Shown: positions 1 through 7,890, counted from the first letter of the stretch. The stretch is DNA of 18,835 bases from Methylococcaceae bacterium UBA4132 (GCA_002380945.1 DFWO01000020.1:1-18835); one strand, 5' to 3'. Program-made: numbers and translations. The notes: generated from the letters alone by a model not told the origin.

Positions 1-151
1 AATCACTCAGTGTGTTGGACTACCCCCTTTTTTGTATTGATCGTGCGGAACATAACCTTTAGTAAGTTTAGTGGCTGAGACAATTAAGTATTTTGTTCTT
101 AAATTTTTAAATCGAACAGTACGCGTTTTGCGGCAGGTGCAGGGGGCTTTA

Positions 152-160
152 TGCCATAAT
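152..160 (+). promoter_or_regulatory. Candidate extended -10 promoter element for metG
   Basis: The sequence TGCCATAAT matches an extended -10 element (TGN followed by CATAAT, five of six matches to TATAAT). It lies 37 bases before the metG start at 197. No good -35 hexamer is correctly spaced, which is common for extended -10 promoters. This is inferred from the match alone. Confidence 0.3.
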
Positions 161-196
161 ACCCGCTATTTTCCCTGTCTTCCGAACTTAAACACC

Positions 197-2215
197 ATGT
201 CGAATAGAAAAATTCTTGTCACTAGCGCGTTACCTTATGCCAATGGACCGATTCATTTAGGTCACATGTTGGAATATTTGCAAACGGATATGTGGGTGCG
301 TTTTCAAAAACAACGCGGTCACGTTTGTCATTATGTGTGTGCGGATGATACGCACGGCACGCCGATTATGCTGAAAGCGGATAGTTTGGGGATTACGCCA
401 GAGGAGTTAATTGCTCAAGTGGGTAAAGAACATTTGGCAGATTTTACTGCGTTTGGCGTGGCGTTTGATAATTATCATAGTACCCATTCTGAGGAAAATA
501 AATATTTCTCCTCATTGATTTATACCCGCAATCGAGAGGCGGGGCATATCAGTTCACGCACCATTACGCAGGCTTATGATCCAGTGAAAGAGATGTTTTT
601 GCCTGACCGTTTTATTAAAGGTGAATGTCCAAAATGCGGTGCGGCGGATCAATACGGTGATGGTTGTGAAGTGTGCGGGGCAAATTATGCGTCGTCGGAA
701 TTGAAAAATGCGGTGTCCGCTATTTCAGGCGAAAAGCCGATAGATAAAGAGTCGGTGCATTACTTTTTCAATCTGGCTGATTTTACCGAAATGCTCAGTG
801 ATTGGACGACTGCGGGACATTTGCAACCCGAAGTGCGTAATAAATTGGCGGAATGGTTAGACGGTGGTTTGCAACAATGGGATATTTCGCGTGACGCACC
901 GTATTTTGGTTTTGAAATTCCTGACGCGCCGAATAAATATTTTTATGTCTGGTTGGACGCCCCAATTGGTTATTTGGCGAGTTTTAAAAATCTGTGTGAT
1001 AAAAAAGGCTTGGATTTTGACGAGTTTTGGGCAAAAGACAGTAAGACTGAGCTATATCATTTCATCGGTAAAGACATTATTTATTTTCATGCCTTATTTT
1101 TCCCTGCCATGTTACAGGGCGCAGATTTTAGAACGCCGAGTGCGATTTTTGCACATGGTTTTTTAACGGTAAATGGCGAAAAAATGTCTAAATCTCGCGG
1201 TACGTTTATCACCGCACGGACGTACTTAGACCATTTAAACCCTGAATACCTGCGTTATTATTTTGCCGCCAAACTCAGTGCAGGCGTGGATGATTTGGAT
1301 TTGAATTTTGATGATTTTAGCCAGCGGGTTAATTCGGATTTAGTCGGTAAGGTGGTGAATATCGCTAGCCGTTGCAGTGGTTTTATTGCGAAACGCTTTA
1401 ATAATAGGCTGTCGGCTGAATTTGCCGAACCTGAATTATGGGCTGAGTTTATGGCCACTAACGAAATTATTGCGGAATTTTATGAAAACCGCGAATTTGC
1501 TAAAGCCATGCGGGAAATTATGGCATTAGCCGATAAAGCCAATCGTTATATTGATGAGAAAAAACCGTGGTTGATTGCCAAAGAAGAAGGCAAAGAAGCC
1601 GAGTTGCAGGCGGTTTGTACAGTGGGTTTAAATTTATTCCGCGTATTGGCAGCGTATTTAAAACCTGTCGTTCCGACCTTAAGCTACAGTGCTGAAGTGT
1701 TTTTAAACAGTGAAGTTCACGGCTGGATAGACGAATTAGAGCCTTTATTAGATCATCAACTGAATGATTTTATTCCGCTGATGACGCGCGTTGAGCCCGA
1801 TAAAATTGCGGCGATTATCGAAGCCTCGAAAGAAAATCTGGAAAAAACTGTCGCGCCCGTTGTGAAAGAAAAACAATTCGCGCCGATAGCTGACACTATT
1901 GATATTACTGATTTTGGTAAGCTGGATTTACGCATTGCTAAAATTCTCAAAGCCGAAGCGGTGGAAGGGGCGGATAAGTTATTGCATTTGACGGTGGACA
2001 TCGGTGATGAGACACGCAGTATTTTTGCAGGCATTAAATCGGCGTATTCGCCTGAACAATTAGAAGGTCGCTTAACGCTGGTGGTGGCTAATCTTGCACC
2101 ACGAAAAATGCGTTTTGGTTTGTCGGAAGGCATGGTACTTGCCGCTGGGGATGGCAACGGGATTTATTTATTGAGTCCAGATGCTGGCGCGGTGGCAGGA
2201 ATGCGCGTGAAATAA
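197..2215 (+). CDS. metG: Methionyl-tRNA synthetase
   Basis: Cytoplasmic class I aminoacyl-tRNA synthetase that charges tRNA-Met with methionine. From the ATG at 197 the protein has 672 residues, close to the E. coli enzyme. The HIGH-type signature is PIHLGH (18-23) and the KMSKS loop is at 329-333. A zinc knuckle carries Cys144, Cys147, Cys157 and Cys160. The C-terminal part from about residue 570 is the EMAP/Trbp111-like tRNA-binding domain (motif KLDLRIAKI), as in long dimeric MetRS. The reading frame stays open upstream to a GTG at 71, but those 42 extra residues do not look like MetRS, and MSNRKILVTSALPYANG is the normal N-terminus. There is no clear Shine-Dalgarno. The gene appears to be monocistronic here, since the next genes run in the other direction. 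Confidence 0.97.
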   Translation: MSNRKILVTSALPYANGPIHLGHMLEYLQTDMWVRFQKQRGHVCHYVCADDTHGTPIMLKADSLGITPEELIAQVGKEHLADFTAFGVAFDNYHSTHSEENKYFSSLIYTRNREAGHISSRTITQAYDPVKEMFLPDRFIKGECPKCGAADQYGDGCEVCGANYASSELKNAVSAISGEKPIDKESVHYFFNLADFTEMLSDWTTAGHLQPEVRNKLAEWLDGGLQQWDISRDAPYFGFEIPDAPNKYFYVWLDAPIGYLASFKNLCDKKGLDFDEFWAKDSKTELYHFIGKDIIYFHALFFPAMLQGADFRTPSAIFAHGFLTVNGEKMSKSRGTFITARTYLDHLNPEYLRYYFAAKLSAGVDDLDLNFDDFSQRVNSDLVGKVVNIASRCSGFIAKRFNNRLSAEFAEPELWAEFMATNEIIAEFYENREFAKAMREIMALADKANRYIDEKKPWLIAKEEGKEAELQAVCTVGLNLFRVLAAYLKPVVPTLSYSAEVFLNSEVHGWIDELEPLLDHQLNDFIPLMTRVEPDKIAAIIEASKENLEKTVAPVVKEKQFAPIADTIDITDFGKLDLRIAKILKAEAVEGADKLLHLTVDIGDETRSIFAGIKSAYSPEQLEGRLTLVVANLAPRKMRFGLSEGMVLAAGDGNGIYLLSPDAGAVAGMRVK

Positions 2216-2354
2216 TGCCCTTTACGCCTTTACATATCGGGTCGGGCATATTGATTAAAGCGATATTGCAAGGCAGTTTTAGTTTAGCGGTGTGGGTGGG
2301 AGTGTTTTGTATTATATAGTGCAGTTGGTGACAGGAAAGATGTAGAGCTACATT

Positions 2355-2379
2355 AACTCAAACCTCTGAGGGTTAAGTT
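2355..2379 (+). other. Imperfect hairpin downstream of metG
   Basis: AACTCAAACCTC (2355-2366) pairs with GAGGGTTAAGTT (2368-2379) with two non-Watson-Crick positions. It lacks a following T-run, so it is not a convincing terminator. Apart from this hairpin and the terminator at 2459-2488, nothing else was recognised in the 283-base gap between metG and the minus-strand protease operon. Confidence 0.25.
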
Positions 2380-2458
2380 AGGAGAAAATAAAATAATGGC
2401 TGGTTTTTGTGCATTGCAATGATGAAAAACCACCTTACTTCATCATGAAACGAAATAA

Positions 2459-2488
2459 GAGGGCAAGCAAGCTGTGTTACTTGCCCTC
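2459..2488 (-). terminator. Probable terminator of the protease/inhibitor operon
   Basis: A perfect 9-bp stem, GAGGGCAAG at 2459-2467 against CTTGCCCTC at 2480-2488, with a 12-base loop. It ends 10 bases after the stop of the minus-strand inhibitor gene. Read on the minus strand, the stem is followed by the T-rich tract TTATTTCGTTT. The position and T-richness support an intrinsic terminator, although the T-run is interrupted. Confidence 0.6.
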
Positions 2489-2498
2489 AGTTAACGCA

Positions 2499-2735
2499 TT
2501 AAAGAATACTCATCTCGTTATCTAACTCGATACTATCAATCGCTTCGTGTTGAGCTATCGTTAAAATAGTTTCCCCTAACACCGATCCGCTATAAATATT
2601 ATCTAAACCCGCTATTGTATTTAAACCCATTCGCATGGCTTCTTCAGGCGCAATTGCACCAGTCACAATGATTTTAAATGGTTTTTGCAAATCAACGAGA
2701 CATTGGTCTTTTAATGATTTTTGAATTTTATCCAT
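2499..2735 (-). CDS. Small I9-prodomain-like protein, putative protease inhibitor
   Basis: A small acidic protein of 78 residues from the ATG at 2735, four bases after the protease stop. A longer version of 88 residues could start at a TTG at 2765 inside the protease gene; that TTG has a GGAGCAGGA ribosome site upstream, so the start is uncertain. The body reads like a subtilisin I9 prodomain: a first beta strand (FKIIVTGA), a helix (PEEAMRMGL), a glycine/serine turn (IYSGSVLGE), a helix, and the closing strand IDSIELDNEMSIL. The same closing pattern (VLAVEEDIEMHAL) ends the prodomain of the protease encoded just upstream. Free-standing I9-like proteins are known as subtilisin inhibitors (for example Pleurotus POIA1) and folding chaperones. 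I infer that this protein inhibits or assists the neighbouring protease. There is no signal peptide. Family assignment rests on pattern, not on a database match. Confidence 0.75.
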   Translation of the reverse strand: MDKIQKSLKDQCLVDLQKPFKIIVTGAIAPEEAMRMGLNTIAGLDNIYSGSVLGETILTIAQHEAIDSIELDNEMSIL

Positions 2736-2739
2736 ATAA

Positions 2740-4050
2740 TTATAAAGTTGCCGCGTTGCAATCAACTAATCCTGCTCCATAAAATGGATCATTACCTGGT
2801 ACGCCTAAATCGGCAGCACTTGCCATCAATTTCGCTTTAATTTGCGCGGGGGTAAATGCGGGAAAACGTTGTTTGACTAAAACCGCCGCACCCGCTACAT
2901 GAGGACACGCCATACTGGTACCGCTCATAGTCTTGTATGCTCCGCCTGTTACCGTTGAGTTAACACTTACCCCAGGAGCAGAAATACTGACAGGGTTAGC
3001 ACCCGCTGGGCAGCAAGTAACACCGAAAGAAGAAAAATCTGCTCTCACTTTGTTAGCATCAACAGCCGCTACGGCAATCGCACCTGTGCTGTTTGCAGGG
3101 CTACCCACGCATCTAAATGGTTCAGTGGGTCGTCCTGAATTACCAGCTGCACATACAATCGTTACACCAGCGGCATTAAGCTGAGCAATCGCATTGGTGT
3201 AAGCTACACTTTGACAACTGTTAGAGCCTAAACTCATCGACACTACTTGCATACCATTTTGTCTTGCCCATGCCATACCTGCCAGAATCCAACTGGTTTG
3301 TCCACTGCCTGCATCACTCAAAACTTTAACGGCATACAACGAAGCCAAAGGCGCAACACCTACCACGCCGATACTATTGTTCCTAGCACCTATTACACCA
3401 GCGCAATGTGTACCATGACCGTGTCCATCTTTGAATGAAACCACTCCAGGCACAAACGAAACCCCGCCAGAAATCACTAAATCAGGATGGTTAGCAATGC
3501 CCGTATCTAACACAGCCACTTTGACACCTTGACCTCTAAAGCCACGCGCCCATGCTTGAGGTGCTTTGACCATCTTAATATTCCACGGTGTAGGCTGAAG
3601 TGCTTGCACAGTAGCCCCACTAGATACAGCCGTTGAACCATACAAACCTTTAGCCTCGGTCAGAATTTTCTGATACAAATCGCTGATACCACGCTGATAA
3701 CCTTGTTGGTAAGATTGCGCCAACAAATCCTCTTGGCTAGTGGTATCGAATGGGTTTTCCTGCCAATCATCATGCAGAGCGTGCATTTCAATGTCTTCTT
3801 CAACCGCTAACACGCGTTTATCATTTTTGTAGCGGTCTGCTTCTGCTTCTGAGAGCGTTAATGATGCAGTACCTAAACCTTCAAAGTGCAGCACATCAGA
3901 GACAGCTAGCTCTGCATCAGTTGCCAACAAAGAAACTCCGTCTTGTATAGCATCTTTGGCAATAGCCAAAATCTCTGCTACCGAATTTTGATCAGTTGCT
4001 GCATCTACAAAAGTAACGATATAGCGTTTTTCAGTATGTTTTTTTGTCAT
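2740..4050 (-). CDS. Subtilisin-like serine protease (peptidase S8) with I9 prodomain
   Basis: A 436-residue S8 family endopeptidase. An I9-type prodomain (about 8-92, starting RYIVTFVDA and ending VLAVEEDIEMHAL) is followed by a linker (93-150) and the catalytic domain (about 155-436). The catalytic triad is visible: Asp182 in VAVLDTG, His212 in GHGTHCAG, and Ser379 in GTSMACPHVAG. The oxyanion Asn304 is in CAAGNSG. There is no signal peptide or transmembrane segment, so the product should be cytoplasmic or leave by a non-Sec route. Yet the catalytic domain has eight cysteines, including an adjacent pair (346-347), which is unusual for a purely cytoplasmic enzyme. AGGAGA lies about 6 bases before the ATG and fixes the start. 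It is followed at once by the small I9-like gene, forming a probable two-gene operon. Confidence 0.95.
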   Translation of the reverse strand: MTKKHTEKRYIVTFVDAATDQNSVAEILAIAKDAIQDGVSLLATDAELAVSDVLHFEGLGTASLTLSEAEADRYKNDKRVLAVEEDIEMHALHDDWQENPFDTTSQEDLLAQSYQQGYQRGISDLYQKILTEAKGLYGSTAVSSGATVQALQPTPWNIKMVKAPQAWARGFRGQGVKVAVLDTGIANHPDLVISGGVSFVPGVVSFKDGHGHGTHCAGVIGARNNSIGVVGVAPLASLYAVKVLSDAGSGQTSWILAGMAWARQNGMQVVSMSLGSNSCQSVAYTNAIAQLNAAGVTIVCAAGNSGRPTEPFRCVGSPANSTGAIAVAAVDANKVRADFSSFGVTCCPAGANPVSISAPGVSVNSTVTGGAYKTMSGTSMACPHVAGAAVLVKQRFPAFTPAQIKAKLMASAADLGVPGNDPFYGAGLVDCNAATL

Positions 4051-4127
4051 GACATCTCTCCTAATCGTTTAATTTAGCGTGCTATTTACACTGTTGACTT
4101 AACCCATAAAACGGCACGTCAGTGATA

Positions 4128-4155
4128 GTTATATTCGTTACATAAACGAATACAA
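4128..4155 (-). promoter_or_regulatory. Candidate promoter of the protease operon with a palindromic operator in the spacer
   Basis: On the minus strand, TTGTAT (4155-4150) and TATAAC (4133-4128) are separated by 16 bases, a plausible sigma70 promoter about 75 bases upstream of the protease ATG. A perfect inverted repeat, TATTCGTT-ACATA-AACGAATA (4132-4152), covers the entire spacer and the inner edges of both hexamers, as an operator bound by a repressor would. The -35 match is weak (TTG only); the -10 is five of six. The regulator is unknown. Confidence 0.4.
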
Positions 4156-4310
4156 CATCTCTGTTAACAAAGACCACACTATCTTGGGAGAGTTCATTAC
4201 TTTTTTTTGAATATTGTATAGGTGTGTTGTAGTTGAATGTTTTTCGAGGGCGATGATTGAGTTTGTATATTACGTCTTCACTCTCATCGTCAAAATAATG
4301 CTCGCCTATT

Positions 4311-4320
4311 AAACGAATAC
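4311..4320 (+). repeat. Second copy of the AAACGAATAC motif
   Basis: AAACGAATAC at 4311-4320 exactly repeats 4144-4153, the right arm of the palindrome in the protease promoter, in the same orientation. It lies 32 bases before the small broken reading frame at 4352. The shared motif may be a half-site for the same DNA-binding protein. In a ten-base word chance cannot be excluded. Confidence 0.3.
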
Positions 4321-4351
4321 TGCCACTGTTGTGTCAGAAAAGGAGGGTTTT

Positions 4352-4468
4352 ATGTCATTGTCTAAACCCGCAAATTAAGACAAAATTAAACTGTGCTTAC
4401 TTCTATTAACAGGAGTAACATTAATTTGTTTAATAACTTACGGAAGTAATCGACTGTGTGCGATTTAA
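4352..4468 (+). pseudogene. Possible broken gene for a one-helix membrane peptide
   Basis: An ATG at 4352 with a near-perfect Shine-Dalgarno (AAAGGAGGG, about 5 bases upstream) opens a frame that meets TAA after eight codons (MSLSKPAN). If that stop is passed, the frame continues for 29 codons to TAA at 4466-4468 and encodes DKIKLCLLLLTGVTLICLIT followed by YGSNRLCAI. This is a charged N-terminal stretch and one strongly hydrophobic segment, the look of a small inner-membrane protein or a lipoprotein/signal sequence. Reading as a nonsense-mutated small gene is an inference. The eight-codon frame could instead be a leader peptide for the downstream regulator, or the hydrophobic stretch could be chance. 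The rest of the 512-base gap (4051-4562) shows only the regulatory motifs listed separately. Confidence 0.3.
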
Positions 4469-4508
4469 CCGAAAGGGATGGTTATATTCGCAAAAGTAAC
4501 ACAAAAGT

Positions 4509-4526
4509 CTTAGCCATTAGGCTGAG
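4509..4526 (+). promoter_or_regulatory. Inverted repeat upstream of the GlxA-type regulator
   Basis: CTTAGCC (4509-4515) and GGCTGAG (4520-4526) form a 7-bp inverted repeat with one mismatch and a 4-base spacer, 37 bases upstream of the regulator ATG. A possible -10 (TATAAG, near 4531) follows. Its position suits an autoregulatory operator, but there is no direct support. Confidence 0.25.
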
Positions 4527-4562
4527 TTAGAAGTACCGCTATAAGGTAAAAGTGAGGAATTT

Positions 4563-5639
4563 ATGACTGCTAAAAACTTGGCTCCTAATACACCTGCTCA
4601 TCAATCTCAAGTCAGACGGATTGGAATTCTTATTTATTCGGGTGCGGAGATATTGGATATTGCAGGTCCCTCGGAAGTATTTTCTTTTGCCAATTTAATG
4701 TTAATACTGAAAGGTGTGACCAAAGAACCCGCCTATATTGTTGACGTGCTGGCAGAACAAGCAGGCATCGTGACTACCTTGATGGGTTTACAGATTATTG
4801 CTACCCACGCTTATAACGAGGTTAGTGATGATCTTGATACCTTAATCATTGCAGGTGGTTTCGTCCCCGCTGGTTTTTTTCCAGGTATCGAAGTAAGCGA
4901 TCCATCTATTTTCAAAGGTACTGTGTTAATGGAGTGGATACGCACTATGTCCACACGGGTTAGACGGTTGGCATCTGTGTGTACCGGGGCTTTTGCCTTG
5001 GCAGAAAGCGGTATTTTAAATGGTCGTAAAGCAACTACGCATTGGGACTTCTGTCAGCGTCTCGCACTTGATTATCCTGAAGTGAAAGTTGAGCCTGATC
5101 AAATTTTTATTCAAGATGATAATATTTTTACCTCAGGCGGCATTACTTCCGGCATTGATCTCGCGTTAACCATGCTCGAAGAAGATTGGGGACATGACAT
5201 CGCGTTAGCCGTTGCCCGTTATATCGTGGTTTTTCTTAAACGTCAGGGTGGGCAATCACAGTTTAGCAGCTATTTAACCACTGAAGCCACTCACCGTCCT
5301 GATTTGCGTGAGTTGCAAACGTGGATTATGGAACATCCTACGGAAGACCTTCGAGTTGACGTATTAGCCTCGCGTATGTGTATGAGTGCGCGTAATTTTG
5401 CCCGCCTTTTTTCAGCTGAAACAGGTATGACTCCTGCCAAGTATGTCGAAATGGCGCGTATTGATGTAGCACGCCATTATTTAGAGACCAGCGAATTATC
5501 CATCGAAGCGATTGCTGAAAAATCAGGATTTTATGACGCTGAGCGTATGCGACGGTCATTTATTCGCCAACTGGGTGTTAATCCTAAAAATTATCGTGAC
5601 CGCTTTACGCGTCATTATTCACCAACAAACGAAATGTAA
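4563..5639 (+). CDS. GlxA-family transcriptional regulator (DJ-1/PfpI domain plus AraC-type HTH)
   Basis: A 358-residue DNA-binding regulator. An N-terminal DJ-1/PfpI (class I glutamine amidotransferase-like) domain spans about 18-190, with the nucleophile-elbow-like motif SVCTGAF including Cys140. A C-terminal double helix-turn-helix AraC domain lies at about 250-350 (motifs VDVLASRMCMSARNFARLF and IAEKSGFYDAERMRRSFIRQ). Such proteins usually activate adjacent catabolic or modification genes in response to a small molecule; the DJ-1 part is generally a sensor rather than an enzyme. The start is supported by GAGGA just upstream of the ATG. It is 75 bases upstream of, and co-directional with, the HoxX-like gene, so it is a likely regulator of that gene and its partner. 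The effector cannot be read from the sequence. Confidence 0.93.
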   Translation: MTAKNLAPNTPAHQSQVRRIGILIYSGAEILDIAGPSEVFSFANLMLILKGVTKEPAYIVDVLAEQAGIVTTLMGLQIIATHAYNEVSDDLDTLIIAGGFVPAGFFPGIEVSDPSIFKGTVLMEWIRTMSTRVRRLASVCTGAFALAESGILNGRKATTHWDFCQRLALDYPEVKVEPDQIFIQDDNIFTSGGITSGIDLALTMLEEDWGHDIALAVARYIVVFLKRQGGQSQFSSYLTTEATHRPDLRELQTWIMEHPTEDLRVDVLASRMCMSARNFARLFSAETGMTPAKYVEMARIDVARHYLETSELSIEAIAEKSGFYDAERMRRSFIRQLGVNPKNYRDRFTRHYSPTNEM

Positions 5640-5654
5640 AAGCAGTATTTGTGC

Positions 5655-5690
5655 CGGGTTACGCTGTTCGACAGGCTCACAGCTAACCCG
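5655..5690 (+). repeat. Stable hairpin (REP-like palindrome) between the regulator and hoxX
   Basis: CGGGTTA-c-GCTGT (5655-5667, one bulged C) pairs with ACAGC-TAACCCG (5679-5690), with an 11-base loop TCGACAGGCTC. The block is GC-rich compared with its surroundings and has no T-run after it, so it is not a standard terminator. The TTCGACAGGCTCA core resembles palindromic repeat units scattered in many bacterial genomes. It may partially shield or stabilise the mRNA between the two genes. Confidence 0.5.
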
Positions 5691-5714
5691 ACTTATGGAT
5701 TTTAGGAGGTTATC

Positions 5715-7886
5715 ATGCGTATTTTATTAATTTCATCGGCTTTTTCAGGCTTAACTCAACGTTTTTACACTGAATTGAATGATGCGGGTTATACCGTTTC
5801 AGTTGAGCTTCATCTCGGTGATGTAAAGCAATTATTGGAAGGCGTGGCATTATTCAAACCTGACTTAATCTTATGCCCGTTTTTAACTAAACGCATACCG
5901 CCAGAAATCTATGAAAACTATACCTGCTTAATTGTCCACCCTGGTATTAAAGGTGATAGAGGAGCTTCATCACTCGATTGGGCAATTCAAACGGGCGAGA
6001 GTGAATGGGGTGTTTCTTTATTGGAAGCGCGTGAGGAAATGGATGCAGGTGATATTTGGGTCAATAAAACCTTTAGCGTGCGCACGACAACCAAAAGCAG
6101 TTTATTTTATCGAGAAGTGACACAAGCGGCGGTTGATTGTCTCTGGGAAGCCTTAACCTATTTTCATTCGCCCGATTTTCGTCCGCAACCTTTGGACTAT
6201 GACAACCCTGATTTTAAAGGCAAATTGCAGCCCACCATGAAACAGGCTGATCGCACCATTGATTGGAAAAAACACAAAACCGATGACATTCTAAGACGCA
6301 TTAACGCCGCTGATGGTAGTCCTGGGGTGTTAGATGAGATTAATGGCAAGCCTTATTATTTGTTTAACGCACACAAAGAAAACCAATTAACGGGTAAAGC
6401 AGGCGATATTATTGCTACTGCTAATTATGCGATTTGCCGCGCTACCGTTGATGGTGCAGTATGGATAGGGCACACAAAGCCCAAAACAGAGGCGGGTAAG
6501 GCTATCAAATTACCTGCTACGTTTGTGTTAAAAGACCTACTGGTTGATAACACTACCGCGTCATTGAAAAAGCTACTGTCCAAACCCATCAAACACATCG
6601 ACATTGATTATACCCATGCAGGGCGGCAACTGCCTTGCCAAGAAGTCTGGTATGAACAAGAAGGCAAAGTCGCCTATTTGTATTTCCCATTCCACAACGG
6701 TGGCATGAGTACCGAACAATGCCGTTTATTACTGTCGGTTTATCAACACCTTCTCACCTTAGCTGTCGATGTTATCGTGTTAATGGGTGGCGATGACAAT
6801 TGGTCAAATGGCATACACCTCAATCATATTGAAGCCGCGAATAATCCTGCTGATGAGTCGTGGCAGAACATCAATGCCATTGATGACATTATTTATCAGA
6901 TTATCACCACGCTGGATAAAGTAACCATTTCAGCCGTGGCAGGTAATGCAGGTGCAGGCGGGGCAATTTTAGCCTTAGCAAGCGATCAAGTGTTTGCCAG
7001 AGAAGGCGTTATTTTTAATCCACATTATAAAAATATGGGCGAGCTGTACGGCTCTGAATATTGGACGTATTTGTTGCCTAAACGGGTGGGTTCAGAAATG
7101 GCAACCAACTTGACGGAACAACGGCTACCAATCAGTGCTAAAAAAGCGTGGCGCATTGGACTAATTGACAAAATGCTCGATAAACAACACAACATTTTTT
7201 ATGCCCAAGTCAAACACCTTGCCAATAGTTATGCCAATGATGTTGAAGGCTTAAAAAGGTTGTTAAACCAAAAAGCAAAAACTCGTTGTTTTGACGAATC
7301 GACCAAAGCACTCGTCTCTTACCGACAGTTTGAATTAACGCACATGTACGCCAATTTTTATGGCAACGATGATTATCATGAAGCCCGCCGTAAATTCGTT
7401 TACAAAACAGCTACCGATAAACAAACGCCTGAAAACATTGCTATTCATCGTCAAACTCAGAAAGCAACCAACAAACTGTCATTAGGCAGTATGTATCATT
7501 TTGTCTGGCAAGACCATTACGGGCTGGGCGATCAAGAAATGGATGAGCAACACAAAGATTTATTTGTATTAGCCAATAAGCTGGTGGACTCTAGCAGTAA
7601 AGAAGAATTGAATAACAACATTCAGTTGTTATATCAACACGTTAAAGAGCATTTTGCCGCTGAAGAAGCCTTGATGAAACAAGTTGAATTTCAGGGTTAT
7701 AAAGGGCATGAAAAAGAACATCAGCTTATGCTAGAAAAATTAACCGCTATTGACCATAAAATTAATAATAACGATTGGCAACAAGTTGATGTCGAGGATT
7801 TTGTAGATAAATGGGCAAAACATATTATCAACTCTGATATGCGCTTTGAGACCTATTTTAAAAAGGAAGGCGTGCGGTTAAATTAA
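5715..7886 (+). CDS. hoxX: HoxX-like hydrogenase maturation protein fused to a bacteriohemerythrin domain
   Basis: A 723-residue fusion. Residues 1-165 are a formyltransferase-like domain with the HoxX hallmark HPGIKGDRGASSLDWAI (75-91). About 170-275 is the second formyltransferase-type subdomain. About 300-545 is an enoyl-CoA hydratase/isomerase-like domain with GNAGAGG (410-416) and NPHYKNMGELYGSEYW (435-450). Known HoxX uses formyl-tetrahydrofolate and CoA to give formyl-CoA and then CO, the CO ligand of the NiFe-hydrogenase centre under aerobic conditions. After a linker (about 550-593), residues 594-720 form a bacteriohemerythrin with all seven di-iron ligands: His613, His646, Glu650, His665, His669, His703 and Asp708. 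Ordinary HoxX lacks this domain. AGGAGGT precedes the ATG, a strong ribosome site. The BioD-like gene begins four bases after the stop. No hydrogenase gene is in the window, so the target of any CO or formyl group is open. Confidence 0.93.
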   Translation: MRILLISSAFSGLTQRFYTELNDAGYTVSVELHLGDVKQLLEGVALFKPDLILCPFLTKRIPPEIYENYTCLIVHPGIKGDRGASSLDWAIQTGESEWGVSLLEAREEMDAGDIWVNKTFSVRTTTKSSLFYREVTQAAVDCLWEALTYFHSPDFRPQPLDYDNPDFKGKLQPTMKQADRTIDWKKHKTDDILRRINAADGSPGVLDEINGKPYYLFNAHKENQLTGKAGDIIATANYAICRATVDGAVWIGHTKPKTEAGKAIKLPATFVLKDLLVDNTTASLKKLLSKPIKHIDIDYTHAGRQLPCQEVWYEQEGKVAYLYFPFHNGGMSTEQCRLLLSVYQHLLTLAVDVIVLMGGDDNWSNGIHLNHIEAANNPADESWQNINAIDDIIYQIITTLDKVTISAVAGNAGAGGAILALASDQVFAREGVIFNPHYKNMGELYGSEYWTYLLPKRVGSEMATNLTEQRLPISAKKAWRIGLIDKMLDKQHNIFYAQVKHLANSYANDVEGLKRLLNQKAKTRCFDESTKALVSYRQFELTHMYANFYGNDDYHEARRKFVYKTATDKQTPENIAIHRQTQKATNKLSLGSMYHFVWQDHYGLGDQEMDEQHKDLFVLANKLVDSSSKEELNNNIQLLYQHVKEHFAAEEALMKQVEFQGYKGHEKEHQLMLEKLTAIDHKINNNDWQQVDVEDFVDKWAKHIINSDMRFETYFKKEGVRLN

Positions 7887-7890
7887 CGCT

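Noticed and set aside
71..196. N-terminal extension of metG from a GTG at 71
   Set aside because: The 42 extra residues do not resemble MetRS, and the family N-terminus begins at the ATG at 197.
1756..2157. Long minus-strand frame inside metG, and other antisense frames inside genes
   Set aside because: They lie opposite strongly conserved coding sequence and encode no recognisable protein; they are shadows.
2396..2422. Eight-codon frame MAGFCALQ with an AGGAG site
   Set aside because: Too short to support, with no hydrophobic or conserved continuation and no obvious target gene downstream.
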